From Arthrobacter sp. ISL-65 (GTDB lineage Bacteria > Actinomycetota > Actinomycetes > Actinomycetales > Micrococcaceae), in the NCBI RefSeq assembly GCF_018613795.1, contig NZ_JAGGPN010000001.1:47848-111847 (forward strand): 64,000 bases of DNA, read 5' to 3'. The translations under genes and the position numbers were made by a program. Position 1 is the first letter of the stretch. The number at the start of each line of letters is the position of its first letter. The notes under the pieces were generated by a model that ran no database searches, was not told the origin of the DNA, and was given only the letters and a program-made list of their open reading frames with translations. This document shows positions 28,103-38,773 of the stretch, piece after piece.

Positions 28103-30664
28103 TTGCCAGGCATGAATCTGACCCGCGCCGAAGCACGCGAGCGGGCCGCCCTGATCGCCGTTGACTCCTACGATGTCAGCCTGGACCTGACCAAGGGTGA
28201 GACAGTCTTCGGTTCCGCCACCACCGTCAGGTTCACGGCGGCGCCGGGATCGTCGACGTTCATCGACGCCGTGACAGATGCCGTCCACACAGTGACGCTG
28301 AACGGCCGCGAACTGGACCCCGCCGAGGTGTCCGACGGCGTCCGGATCCAGCTGCCGGACCTTGCCGCGGACAACGAACTGACCATCGTGGCGGACGCCC
28401 CCTACATGAACACCGGCGAAGGCCTGCACCGCTTCGTGGACCCGGTGGACGGCGAGGTGTACCTGTACACGCAGTTCGAGGTGCCGGACTCGCGCCGCAT
28501 GTTCGCGGTCTTTGAACAGCCCGATCTCAAGGCCACCTTCCGGTTCCGCGTTACCGCACCCTCGCACTGGGACGTCATCTCCAATTCCCCGACGCCGGAG
28601 CCGGTGGCGGCTGCCCCGGGGAACAACGGCGGCGCCCGCTCCGTCTGGGACTTCACGCCGACGCCGCGCCTGTCCTCGTACGTCACTGCGCTGATCGCCG
28701 GACCGTACCAGTCGGTGCGCAGCGATGTCACCAGTTCGGACGGCCGCGTCGTGCCGCTGGGCGTCTTCGCCCGCAAGTCCCTCATGCAGTACCTGGACGC
28801 GGAGAACATCTTTGAGCTCACGCGCCAGGGATTCGAGTTCTTCGAGGCGCAGTTCGGCTGTCCCTACCCGTTTGAGAAGTACGACCAGCTGTTTGTGCCG
28901 GAGTTCAACGCCGGTGCCATGGAAAACGCCGGCGCAGTCACCATCCTCGAAGGCTACGTCTTCCGCGGCAAGGTCCCGGAGGCGCAGGTGGAACGCCGCG
29001 CCATTACCGTGCTGCACGAACTGGCCCACATGTGGTTCGGCGACCTCGTGACCATGCGCTGGTGGAACGACCTCTGGCTCAACGAATCCTTCGCCGAATA
29101 CATGTCGCACCTGGCCGCGGTGGAGAACACCAAGTTCCAGAGCGCGTGGACCACGTTCGCCTCGGTGGAGAAGTCATGGGCCTACCGCCAGGACCAGCTC
29201 CCCACGACCCACCCGATCTTCGCCGAGATCAACGACCTGCAGGACGTCGAGGTGAACTTCGACGGCATCACCTATGCCAAGGGCGCCTCCGTGCTGCGGC
29301 AGCTGGTGGCCTGGGTGGGGCCGGACCAGTTCATGGCCGGCGTGCGTGAATACTTTGCCAAGCATTCCTGGCGCAACACCGAGCTCGGCGACCTGATGGT
29401 GGAGCTGGAGAAGGCCAGCGGACGCGACCTGGACCAGTGGGGCCGCCTGTGGCTGGAAACGGCCGGCGTGAACTCGCTCAAGCCGGAGCTGGCGGTAGAC
29501 GCCGACGGCACCATCAGGTCCTTCGCCATCCTGCAGTCGGCGGTTGCCGAGCAGCCCACCATCCGCCCGCACCGCCTGGCGGTAGGGTTCTATGACCTCA
29601 CCGAGGAGGGCACGCTCGAGCGCGTGCACCGTGAGGAACTGGACGTCGACGGCGAACGCACCGAGGTCCCCGAACTGGCCGGACTCAAGCGGCCGGATCT
29701 CATCCTGCTCAACGAGGATGACCTCGCCTATGCCAAGGTGCGGCTTGATGAGCAGTCCCTGGCCACCGCTAAGGCGCACCTGAAGGATTTCCGGGAGAGC
29801 CTGCCACGGACGCTGGTGTGGGGCTCGGCCTGGGACGCTGCACGGGACGGGGAAAGCCCCGCCCGCGGATACGTTGACCTGATCCTGGCCAACATCGCCT
29901 CCGAGTCTGATTCCTCGGTGATCCTGGTGCAGCTGCGGCAGCTGGCCACCACGCTGACCTTCTACGTTGCCGAGGAGCACCGCGAAGCCACCACCGTTGC
30001 CGCCGTCGACCGGCTCTGGGAACTCGCCACGGACGTGCCGGGGGGGTCCGACGCCCAGCTGCAGTTCATCAAGTCGTTCGCGCTTCTGGCGCGCAGCGGG
30101 CAGCAGCTGGACCGGATCACCGGGCTGCTGGACGGCTCGGCCACCCTGGCCGGGCTGACTGTGGACCAGGACCTCCGCTGGGAGCTTGTGGCCTCCCTCG
30201 TGGCGGGCGGCAGGCTGGGCCAGGCGGACATCGACGCGGAACTGCAGCAGGACAACACCTCCAGCGGCCAGAACGCGGCCGCCCTGGCCAAGGCAGCCAT
30301 CCCCACCCCGGAAGCCAAGTTGGCGGCGTGGGAGTCAATCGTCGTCAAGGGCGAGCTCTCCAACGCCATCCAGGCCTCGGCCGTCGCCGGCTTCACGCGG
30401 GTGCTGGACACCGCGCTGCTGAAGCCGTTCGTGGAGAAATACTTCGAGGCGGTCCCGGGAATCGTTGCCGACCGTACCAATGCCCTGGCCCAGCAGATCG
30501 TCGTCGGGCTGTACCCGGCGCAGCTGACCAGCCAGTCCACCGTGGACCGGACCGACAGGTTCCTGGCCTCGCTGCCGGAGGAGAGTGCTGCGCTGCGCCG
30601 GATGATGCTGGAAAACCGCGACGGCGTGGCCCGGGCGCTACGGGCACGCGCGGCGGATGTCTAG
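28103..30664 (+). CDS. pepN: Aminopeptidase N
   Basis: M1 zinc metallopeptidase releasing N-terminal residues from peptides; 853 residues. The start is TTG at 28103: GGAGG stands seven bases before it and sixteen before the first ATG (28112). Substrate motif GAMEN near residue 270-276, zinc motif HELAHMWFGDL followed by the Glu in NESFAEYM. The C-terminal ERAP1-like helical domain is complete. Codes in the same direction as OsmC, three bases ahead. Confidence 0.96.
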   Translation: MPGMNLTRAEARERAALIAVDSYDVSLDLTKGETVFGSATTVRFTAAPGSSTFIDAVTDAVHTVTLNGRELDPAEVSDGVRIQLPDLAADNELTIVADAPYMNTGEGLHRFVDPVDGEVYLYTQFEVPDSRRMFAVFEQPDLKATFRFRVTAPSHWDVISNSPTPEPVAAAPGNNGGARSVWDFTPTPRLSSYVTALIAGPYQSVRSDVTSSDGRVVPLGVFARKSLMQYLDAENIFELTRQGFEFFEAQFGCPYPFEKYDQLFVPEFNAGAMENAGAVTILEGYVFRGKVPEAQVERRAITVLHELAHMWFGDLVTMRWWNDLWLNESFAEYMSHLAAVENTKFQSAWTTFASVEKSWAYRQDQLPTTHPIFAEINDLQDVEVNFDGITYAKGASVLRQLVAWVGPDQFMAGVREYFAKHSWRNTELGDLMVELEKASGRDLDQWGRLWLETAGVNSLKPELAVDADGTIRSFAILQSAVAEQPTIRPHRLAVGFYDLTEEGTLERVHREELDVDGERTEVPELAGLKRPDLILLNEDDLAYAKVRLDEQSLATAKAHLKDFRESLPRTLVWGSAWDAARDGESPARGYVDLILANIASESDSSVILVQLRQLATTLTFYVAEEHREATTVAAVDRLWELATDVPGGSDAQLQFIKSFALLARSGQQLDRITGLLDGSATLAGLTVDQDLRWELVASLVAGGRLGQADIDAELQQDNTSSGQNAAALAKAAIPTPEAKLAAWESIVVKGELSNAIQASAVAGFTRVLDTALLKPFVEKYFEAVPGIVADRTNALAQQIVVGLYPAQLTSQSTVDRTDRFLASLPEESAALRRMMLENRDGVARALRARAADV

Positions 30665-30667
30665 GCA

Positions 30668-31147
30668 ATGGCACTCGACGAACACCACTATGCGCTCACG
30701 GTCCGCTGGACCGGCAACCTTGGAAGCGGCACGTCGTCCTACCGGGACTACTCCAGGGACCACGACATCGAGATTCCGGGGCTGCCGGTCCTGCAGGGCT
30801 CGGCCGATCCCACCTTCCACGGCGACCGGTCCCGCTACAACCCCGAGCAGCTGCTGCTGACGGCGCTGGCGCAGTGCCACATGCTCTCCTTCCTGCACGT
30901 CGCGGTGCGGCATGGCGTGGTGGTCCTGTCCTACGAGGACAACGCCACCGGCATGATGCGGCTGAACCGCGACGGCAGCGGCCAGTTCGAAACCGTGACG
31001 CTCCGCCCGCACGTGACGGTGGCAGATCCCGGGGACATCGCGCTGGCCGGACAGATGCACCATGAGGCGAACCAGGTGTGTTTCATTGCCCGTAGCGTAA
31101 ATTTCCCCGTCCTGCACGCTCCCGTTACCACAGCGGGAAGTCCTTAG
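30668..31147 (+). CDS. OsmC family peroxiredoxin-like protein
   Basis: Organic-hydroperoxide-type thiol protein of 159 residues. The two redox cysteines are in ALAQCHMLSFL (about 73) and ANQVCFIARSVNFPV (about 138), as the family requires. Arg and Glu in the N-terminal part (YNPEQLLL) also fit. Begins three bases after the pepN stop and is probably co-transcribed. Confidence 0.9.
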   Translation: MALDEHHYALTVRWTGNLGSGTSSYRDYSRDHDIEIPGLPVLQGSADPTFHGDRSRYNPEQLLLTALAQCHMLSFLHVAVRHGVVVLSYEDNATGMMRLNRDGSGQFETVTLRPHVTVADPGDIALAGQMHHEANQVCFIARSVNFPVLHAPVTTAGSP

Positions 31148-31254
31148 CCAGCGCCAGACCCCGCTAGGCTTTAAAGTGACCAAAGAGCGGCCGGCCTCCC
31201 CGGAAAGCGCGGAGACCCGCCGCCGCCGGACAGCAGCAAGGAGCCTTCCTGCAG

Positions 31255-31917
31255 ATGTACAGCATGTTCACAGCACCCTCGGCCTCACTGGAACCCACCG
31301 GACTGGACCTTGCCGGCGTGGCCATCAGCCTCGGCGCAGGCATACTCCTGTGGCTGATCGCCAGTTTCCTGATCGCCAGGATCACCAAGCGTGTGGCTAG
31401 CGGCACGTCACTGTTCAAGAAGCCGCATTTCCGCTGGGTGGCGCCGGCGCTGCGCGCCCTGGACCATGAGCGGCGCGTGCAGCGGGCCAACACGATCGGA
31501 TCGCTCCTCAAGAGCGGCATCGGCGTGATGATCGCGGTCATCACCACCATCTACATGCTGAAGAACCTCGACGTCGACGTGGCGCCGCTGCTGACCAGCG
31601 TGGGAATCCTCGGTATCGCCATCGGCTTTGGCGCCCAGCAGCTGATCAGGGACTTCCTTGCCGGCATCTTCATCACCATCGAGGACCAGTACGGCATTGG
31701 CGACGTCATTGAAACCAGCGAAGTGGTGGGCGTCGTGGAGTCGATCGGGCTGAGGATCACGCGCGTCCGCGACGAGAACGGCGCCATCTGGTACCTCCGC
31801 AACGGTGAGATCCTCCGTGTGGGCAACCGCTCGCAGGGCACCTACGTCCCGCCTGCGGAGCCTGAAGCGACGGCTGCCGATGCCGAGCACGCACCCCAGC
31901 AGAAGGCCGGAGAATAG
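31255..31917 (+). CDS. Small-conductance mechanosensitive channel family protein (MscS)
   Basis: Membrane channel of 220 residues. Hydrophobic segments near 20-43 and 82-100, then the pore-lining region SVGILGIAIGFGAQQLIRDFLAG (about 117-138), typical MscS TM3. The beta domain contains DQYGIGDVIETSEVVGVVE. The C-terminal cytosolic domain is short and ends in an Ala/Glu tail, making the protein smaller than E. coli MscS. Two bases separate it from glbO. Confidence 0.92.
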   Translation: MYSMFTAPSASLEPTGLDLAGVAISLGAGILLWLIASFLIARITKRVASGTSLFKKPHFRWVAPALRALDHERRVQRANTIGSLLKSGIGVMIAVITTIYMLKNLDVDVAPLLTSVGILGIAIGFGAQQLIRDFLAGIFITIEDQYGIGDVIETSEVVGVVESIGLRITRVRDENGAIWYLRNGEILRVGNRSQGTYVPPAEPEATAADAEHAPQQKAGE

Positions 31918-31919
31918 CC

Positions 31920-32393
31920 ATGACCATTCCATCCCTTCCCACCCCGCCGGAGCCGGGCGTCCGTCAGCCGCTGATGCGCAACGACCCCTTCAGCCAGCCG
32001 GGCTACACGGACAACTTCTACGACGCCGTCGGCGGCCATGAGACGTTCGTGAAGCTCATTGACGTCTTTTACGACGGCGTGGCCACCGATCCGCTGCTGC
32101 GTGCCATGTATCCGGAAGAGGATCTGGGTCCGGCCAAGCGGCGGTTCCTGATGTTCCTGGAGCAGTACTGGGGCGGCCCCACCACCTACGGCGAGGAGCG
32201 CGGCCATCCCCGGCTGCGGATGCGCCACATGCCGTTCCGGGTGACGCCCGAGGCGAAGGACCGCTGGCTGCACCATATGCGGACGGCGGTCGATTCCCTT
32301 GACTTGCCGCCACTGCATGAGGGAACGCTGTGGGATTACATGGAGCGCGCCGCGCTCTCGATGGTGAACAGCCCGTCCGAGGCGCAGGGCTAA
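31920..32393 (+). CDS. glbO: Group II truncated hemoglobin (trHbO)
   Basis: Heme protein binding O2/NO; 157 residues. Tyr in FYDGV (B10 region), YPEEDLGPAKRRF (CD/E region), proximal His in RMRHMPFRV and the G8 Trp in DRWLHHMR match trHbO. The N-terminal 25 residues are a Pro-rich extension. Follows mscS with two bases between, so probably one operon. Confidence 0.93.
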   Translation: MTIPSLPTPPEPGVRQPLMRNDPFSQPGYTDNFYDAVGGHETFVKLIDVFYDGVATDPLLRAMYPEEDLGPAKRRFLMFLEQYWGGPTTYGEERGHPRLRMRHMPFRVTPEAKDRWLHHMRTAVDSLDLPPLHEGTLWDYMERAALSMVNSPSEAQG

Positions 32394-32396
32394 GAT

Positions 32397-32418
32397 CGGC
32401 GGCGGCTTCGCGCCGCCG
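32397..32418. terminator. Hairpin between convergent glbO and hypothetical gene
   Basis: Stem CGGCGGCG / CGCCGCCG with a 6-nt loop in a 37-base convergent gap. It has no T-tract, but position suits a shared terminator. Confidence 0.5.
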
Positions 32419-32430
32419 GTAATCGGCGGC

Positions 32431-33093
32431 CTACAGCAGGCCGGCGCCGGTACGTGCCAGCACGTGCCCGCGGTTGCCGCTGAGCCGGAACCAGCGCCCG
32501 GAACGGTAGAGCTTCTGTTCGTCCTCGCCCAGGAATCCCAGGGCAAGGGCGGCGAACGCCGCTCCGGCCGGAACCCCGTGCCGCCCCTCGAGCCCGCGTC
32601 CCCAGACGGCGGCCCGGGCGTTGTTCACGATCATGGCTCCGGGTTTGTCCGGAACGATGCCGGCCACCTCGGCGATGCCGGCCTCGGCGGCCTGCCGCAG
32701 TTCGGCGTCGGGCACGGAGTCCACGAGTTCCCAGCCGCTGCGCGGCGCACCCACGCCGGCCCATGATTCGGTGACGGTCGACGGCGGGACCGGAAGATCG
32801 GCGTCGTTCTCCCCCGCCCGAGCCAGCCGGTCCAGGACAGCAGCGAGCGGAACCGTGACGTCAACGGCCGATGGCTCCGCGAGGCCCATGGTGCGCAGGC
32901 CGAGAATCGTGGGGGTGGACTCCCCCAGGATCCGGGGCCGGAGCACGCACACGTAGGCGGCCAGGACCATGCCGGCCGCCTGCAGGCGGATGGCGCCGTC
33001 ATCGATGGCCTTGGCGCGGGTGACGAAGGTCTTCAGATCGGCGAGGTCGCGGGGGTCGGCGAAGCGGAAAGACTGGGTAAGAAGATCAGACAC
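32431..33093 (-). CDS. Conserved hypothetical protein
   Basis: Protein of 220 residues from GTG at 33091-33093 (MSDLLTQSFRFADPRDL). A longer frame opens at TTG 33153 but would intrude on the tesB start, so the GTG is preferred; no clear SD is seen. The sequence is largely helical and soluble, with the segment AAGMVLAAYVCVLRPRILG near 55-75 and a basic end (WFRLSGNRGHVLART). I recognise no domain. Divergent from tesB, convergent with glbO. Coding potential supported by length and consistent high-GC third positions. Confidence 0.7.
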   Translation of the reverse strand: MSDLLTQSFRFADPRDLADLKTFVTRAKAIDDGAIRLQAAGMVLAAYVCVLRPRILGESTPTILGLRTMGLAEPSAVDVTVPLAAVLDRLARAGENDADLPVPPSTVTESWAGVGAPRSGWELVDSVPDAELRQAAEAGIAEVAGIVPDKPGAMIVNNARAAVWGRGLEGRHGVPAGAAFAALALGFLGEDEQKLYRSGRWFRLSGNRGHVLARTGAGLL

Positions 33094-33156
33094 GTTAAGA
33101 ACACTACCGGCTGGGGCTCGGTTGAGCGGTGCCGGGGTGCCGTCTAGAGTCAAACC

Positions 33157-34128
33157 ATGACTGAAGCGGACGCCGGATTGCAGGCCTTGCCCACGAATGA
33201 CCCCACGAACTCCCTCCTCGAACTGCTAGACCTCGGCGAGCTGGAAGGCGCCCGCACCGACGAGGATATTTTCATGGGTCCGTCGCAGCGCCAGCCGCAC
33301 CAGCGCGTCTTCGGCGGCCAGGTCCTTGCCCAGTCCCTGGTCGCCGGGATGCGCACCGTGGAGGAGGACCGCACCGTCCATTCCATGCACGGCTACTTCC
33401 TCCGGCCCGGCGACGCGAACAAGCCCATCACCTTCGGTGTCCAGCGCCTGCGGGACGGCCGCTCGTTCTCGGCCCGGCGCGTGCATGCCTACCAGGACGG
33501 CACACCGATTCTGTCCATGATCGCCTCATTCCAGGCCGGCGATGAGGGCATTGAGCACCAGTCCGAGATGCCGGCCGGGATTCCGGATCCGGAGACGCTG
33601 CCCAGCACGGCTGACCTGCTGGGCAAGTTCGATCACCCCGTCGCCCGGCACTGGTCGTACGAACGGCCCTTCGATATCCGCCATGTGGATCCCGCCCTGT
33701 ATGTGGCGGCCACGGGGAAGAAGGAAGCACGCAACGCCGTGTGGATGAAGACCTTCAGCCCCATGCCGGACAACGCCAACACGCACCGCGCCGCGCTGGC
33801 CTACGCCAGCGACTACACACTGCTTGAGTCGATTCTCCGCAGGCACGGGCTGAGCTGGATCACGCCGGGCATGAGCGTGGCGAGCCTTGACCACGCCATG
33901 TGGTGGCACCGTCCCGTGCGCGTTGATGAGTGGCTCCTGTACGTGCAGGAATCCCCCAGCGCCCAGGGAGCGCGGGGCCTGGCCACCGGCAAGATCTTCA
34001 ACCGGGAGGGCCTGCACGTGGCATCCGTGGCGCAGGAGGGCATGGTCCGGGTGCCGACGGACATCAAGAGCAAGGTGGCCGGCGCCGTCCAGACCAAGAT
34101 CCTGCTGCACCAGATGCGCAAGGCCTAA
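33157..34128 (+). CDS. tesB: Acyl-CoA thioesterase II
   Basis: Hydrolyses medium- and long-chain acyl-CoA; 323 residues. Double hot-dog fold: first half has HQRVFGGQVLAQSLVAG and MHGYFLRPGD, second half has ASLDHAMWWHRPVRVDEWLLY with the catalytic Asp region, then ATGKIFNREGLHVASVAQEG. Full length for the family. Divergent from the hypothetical gene at 32431-33093 and convergent with ettA. Confidence 0.95.
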   Translation: MTEADAGLQALPTNDPTNSLLELLDLGELEGARTDEDIFMGPSQRQPHQRVFGGQVLAQSLVAGMRTVEEDRTVHSMHGYFLRPGDANKPITFGVQRLRDGRSFSARRVHAYQDGTPILSMIASFQAGDEGIEHQSEMPAGIPDPETLPSTADLLGKFDHPVARHWSYERPFDIRHVDPALYVAATGKKEARNAVWMKTFSPMPDNANTHRAALAYASDYTLLESILRRHGLSWITPGMSVASLDHAMWWHRPVRVDEWLLYVQESPSAQGARGLATGKIFNREGLHVASVAQEGMVRVPTDIKSKVAGAVQTKILLHQMRKA

Positions 34129-34141
34129 CGGACTTCTGGCA

Positions 34142-34173
34142 CACGAATAAGGCCGGGCCCGGCCTTATTCGTG
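34142..34173. terminator. 32-nt perfect palindrome between convergent tesB and ettA
   Basis: Two 16-bp arms (CACGAATAAGGCCGGG and complement) meet without a spacer. It lies 13 bases after the tesB stop and about 40 bases after the ettA stop, well placed as a bidirectional terminator. Confidence 0.75.
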
Positions 34174-34213
34174 CTCAGCGCTAGATTTCACCGCTTGGTG
34201 AGCCGCGGCTCGA

Positions 34214-35896
<1,683 letters not shown>

Positions 35897-35941
35897 GGTT
35901 CCAAATCTAGTGGGTTGGCGGTGATATCTCACATTCCGGGC

Positions 35942-36505
35942 TCAGCCGGCGGCTCCTACGAAACACTTCCCGTTCGACAGCGCCGGCAGCACGGTCACCG
36001 TCACCTTCCCATCGCGGACCTGGCCGATCACACATTCCTTGGCCTGGACAGCCGCCGCTTCCATGGAATCGACCTCGAGTCCGGTGGGCGTGCGCCCTGC
36101 CGAGACCTCCAGGTTCCGCGCCGGAACGCCTGCCGCCGTGAGCGCCGAGGTGATCTCCGCCGTGGCCGGCTTGGGGTTGGCTGCGACTACGCCTCCCAGG
36201 ACGTCAGCCATGGTCCGCTGCAGTGCGGCTGTGGCCCCGGCAGTGGATTTGGTGGCTGCCGCAGGCGCCGACGGCTTTGCCGAGGCTGATGCTGCCGATT
36301 GCGTGGCCGCCTGTTCTCCAGCGGCCTGTCCTTCCGCCGTCTGGTTCACGGTCGCCGGATCTCCCGGTGCCGTGCAGGCGCCGAGCGCCGACAGCACAAC
36401 AACCGCCAATGCGAGCCGGCCGGTAACCTTTTTGGCAGTTCCCCGGGCACCAGTGGCATTGCCGCGGAGCGCTTTGTTCCGCTGAAGTGTCGTCGCTCGC
36501 ATCAC
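35942..36505 (-). CDS. DUF6993-type lipoprotein
   Basis: Exported protein of 187 residues. A basic N-terminus and hydrophobic core lead to a lipobox LSALGAC, so Cys44 is the likely lipidated residue. A Thr/Ala/Gln-rich linker (about 45-85) precedes a compact domain of about 95 residues with ECVIGQVRDGKVTVTVLP and CFVG, a pattern of the actinobacterial DUF6993 family. Role unknown. The start may be at Met2 or later. Same direction as ssb, 58 bases downstream. Confidence 0.8.
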   Translation of the reverse strand: MMRATTLQRNKALRGNATGARGTAKKVTGRLALAVVVLSALGACTAPGDPATVNQTAEGQAAGEQAATQSAASASAKPSAPAAATKSTAGATAALQRTMADVLGGVVAANPKPATAEITSALTAAGVPARNLEVSAGRTPTGLEVDSMEAAAVQAKECVIGQVRDGKVTVTVLPALSNGKCFVGAAG

Positions 36506-36520
36506 GCTGCCATTCTGCCA

Positions 36521-36551
36521 TGCGGCACCGCCAAGGGGGTGCAGTGCCGCA
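36521..36551 (-). terminator. Possible ssb terminator
   Basis: Stem TGCGGCAC / GTGCCGCA with a 15-nt loop, 13 bases after the ssb stop and just upstream of the lipoprotein gene. No T-tract. Confidence 0.45.
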
Positions 36552-36563
36552 CGCCACCGGCGT

Positions 36564-37133
36564 TCAGGCAGCGGCTCCCGTGAGTTCGCCCGTTTCAGGG
36601 TCGAGCTGCAACTCGTCGCCGGCGTCGTCGAGGAAGATGCCCGCCGCAGCCGGGTCTTCGTCGGCTTCGTCGCCTTCCTCCCGGTCCTCGTCGGAGCCGC
36701 CCCCGGCCACGCCTGAGGATCCGGAAGCGCTGCGGTCGCCGTTCGCGGGGCCGAATCCGTCAGCGGCCTGGGGGTTGCCGGAATTGCGGATGAAGTTGGC
36801 GGTGCCCCACTTGAGATCGTGGCCCACCGCGTCCGCGTCGATCTCAGCGTCGTGGTAGATGCGGCCGTCCTTCTCCCAGCTGCGCATCTTCAGCTTGCCC
36901 ACGACGACGACGCGCTGGCCCTTCTTGATGCTGCAGCCCATGTTCCCGGCCAGCTGCCGGTATCCCTGGACGGTGAACCAGTTGATGTTGCCGTCCACCC
37001 AGGCGTTGGCCGTGCGGTCGTACCGCCGTTCAGCGGAACCGAGGCGGAATGAGGCGGTGGGAACGCCCCCGGGAGTTGTGGAACTGCGGATCTCCGTGGC
37101 CACGAAGCCCCGGACCGTAATGTTGTCACTCAT
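36564..37133 (-). CDS. ssb: Single-stranded DNA-binding protein (paralog without canonical C-tip)
   Basis: OB-fold protein of 189 residues. The N-terminal 110 residues match SSB (ITVRGFVATEI, FRLGSAERRYDR, GQRVVVVGKLKMRSWEKDGR). AGGA lies seven bases before the ATG. The tail is acidic and ends ETGELTGAAA; the usual DDxPF tip, which recruits partner proteins, is absent. This suggests a second, specialised SSB rather than the replication form, which normally sits with rpsF/rpsR. The function of this paralog is inference. Confidence 0.9.
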   Translation of the reverse strand: MSDNITVRGFVATEIRSSTTPGGVPTASFRLGSAERRYDRTANAWVDGNINWFTVQGYRQLAGNMGCSIKKGQRVVVVGKLKMRSWEKDGRIYHDAEIDADAVGHDLKWGTANFIRNSGNPQAADGFGPANGDRSASGSSGVAGGGSDEDREEGDEADEDPAAAGIFLDDAGDELQLDPETGELTGAAA

Positions 37134-37315
37134 CTTGGTGTCCTGTCTCGAAGTGTCTTGCCCTAGCAGGCACTTCCAGCATCAACCGCCGACGCGACCG
37201 CCGGGAAGTACGCAATGCTGTATGTGGATAACCGAAACGTTCCTGCCCGGTGCCGCCGACGGGCCCGTAGGCAATGTAGACTTTTTGAGGCACCCGGGAA
37301 GCCGGGAAACCAGTT

Positions 37316-37388
37316 GCCCCAGTAGCTCAGGGGATAGAGCAGCGGCCTTCTAATCCGCCGGTCGGGGGTTCGATTCCCTCCTGGGGCA
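37316..37388 (+). tRNA. tRNA-Arg (UCU)
   Basis: Acceptor GCCCCAG/CTGGGGC, D-arm TAGCTCAGGGGATAGAGC, anticodon loop CTTCTAA with anticodon TCT, T-arm GGGGGTTCGATTCCCTC. The anticodon stem has an unpaired C-T at its loop end. No CCA encoded. Confidence 0.95.
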
Positions 37389-37395
37389 CGGCTAA

Positions 37396-37435
37396 AAGCG
37401 GTCCTGACCTGCGCAAACGCGAGTCAGGACCGCTT
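37396..37435 (+). terminator. tRNA-Arg terminator
   Basis: Perfect 13-bp stem (AAGCGGTCCTGAC and complement) with a 14-nt loop followed by CTGTTTTGCC, immediately after the tRNA. Confidence 0.85.
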
Positions 37436-37487
37436 CTGTTTTGCCTGGGAAAGCTGCATCCACCGCTTGCCCAAGGCCGGGCTTTTA

Positions 37488-38525
37488 CTACGGTGCGGAG
37501 CGCGTACCTGCATCCTTGCCCGTCCCTGACGTTGGAACGAAGTTCCAGGTGAAAGACCCGTTGTCTTTGAGTGTCATCCGAAGGAACCCGTGGGTGTTGC
37601 TGAACCGCTTCACGATGTACGACGGACTGCTCGTGAAGGAGCGGAGGCCGATACCTCCCGTGGATACCTGGAACGCTGTCATCCCGTCACTGACGCACTG
37701 GTCGTTGTTGTTGACCGGACATGAGCGTTCGTAGTTGTGTTGTGACCCTGACAGGGTCAGACGGACCCGGTGCTTGTACATCACGTCGATCCACGGCTTG
37801 TGGTCGGCGGCCCGGTCATGTTCGGCCGTCTTCGACGTGAAGTACGGTTCATGGTAGACAACTGCCAGATACTTACCCGCCGCCTTGGCAGCAGCGAGGT
37901 CGCGATCCAGCCATGTCGTCAACGCCGCAGCTTTCGCGGGGTCGTACCGCCAGTGCGCGGACGACAGGAACGCAAAGTGCCAGTTCCCGAAATCCGTTGA
38001 GTACGGATCCCCGTTCCCGATGAACCCGCGCTGCCGGTTGATCGCAGCCTTCGCCGGGGCACCACGGCATTGGCCGTTCATGAAGTTGTCGAGGTCTTCG
38101 TTGCGGCCCGGTTGCCAGTCGTGGTTGGGGGCGGACACCCAGTACAACTTGGGCTTCGTGCCACCCCACAGCGGGGTCCAATACTTCACGTAGTCAGCGC
38201 AGCGCGGAGTGTCGTACTGGAAGTCCCCGAGCCCCAGGAACGCGTCAATCTGGTTCTTCTGCACGAGCCGGGTGATCGCCGCACCGTTCCGGCCGGACGG
38301 GCTACCAGGCTCAATGTTCCTGACGCCGTTCATGTCACCGACAGCAGCGATCCGAACATCAGGCGCCGGGACCCTGGGCTTGTTGGGGGACGGTAGCGAA
38401 CCCGGGCTGAGAGACGTCGCTGGTTGCGGCACCTCCCCGCCGCCGAGAGCAAGGGACGCAGCCCAAAGGCCAGTGACGCCTATGAGGAAAGCGGACGTTC
38501 CAGCGATAACACGATTGCGGCGCAT
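37488..38525 (-). CDS. Exported metallophosphoesterase-like protein
   Basis: Protein of 345 residues. ATG at 38523-38525 is chosen because GGGAGGAG stands seven bases before it. MRRNRVIAGTSAF and a hydrophobic stretch to about residue 26 form a signal peptide or anchor. Phosphoesterase motifs follow: AAVGDMNG, GLGDFQYD, APNHDW, VYHEPYF and SGSQHNYERS. The last one is GHxH in most relatives, so one metal-ligand His is replaced by Ser; the first motif has Asn in place of His. Likely secreted. It lies convergent to the tRNA-Arg gene. Substrate unknown. Confidence 0.85.
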   Translation of the reverse strand: MRRNRVIAGTSAFLIGVTGLWAASLALGGGEVPQPATSLSPGSLPSPNKPRVPAPDVRIAAVGDMNGVRNIEPGSPSGRNGAAITRLVQKNQIDAFLGLGDFQYDTPRCADYVKYWTPLWGGTKPKLYWVSAPNHDWQPGRNEDLDNFMNGQCRGAPAKAAINRQRGFIGNGDPYSTDFGNWHFAFLSSAHWRYDPAKAAALTTWLDRDLAAAKAAGKYLAVVYHEPYFTSKTAEHDRAADHKPWIDVMYKHRVRLTLSGSQHNYERSCPVNNNDQCVSDGMTAFQVSTGGIGLRSFTSSPSYIVKRFSNTHGFLRMTLKDNGSFTWNFVPTSGTGKDAGTRSAP

Positions 38526-38773
38526 CGGGGTGCTCCTCCCTTCGGGGCGGCCGTGTACTACTTCGGACAAGTACGCCCCGTATGTCTACTTCCGAGTGTA
38601 GAACACCCCCGGGACGCTCGTCAGGAGTTCATTGAGGCGCGGGGTGCCATTACCCACGGTGGCACATTGCAAGCATGCTTACTAATTCGGCCCGACTGTG
38701 CCTATGATCGGATTGCGCCGGTGATGTGCACGGGCCGGCCACCTGGACCAACAATCAAGGAAGGAACATCCGC

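Noticed and set aside
37340..37365. Anticodon-stem mismatch of tRNA-Arg as a sign of decay
   Set aside because: All other stems are perfect, and a strong terminator follows; a C-T at the loop end is tolerable.
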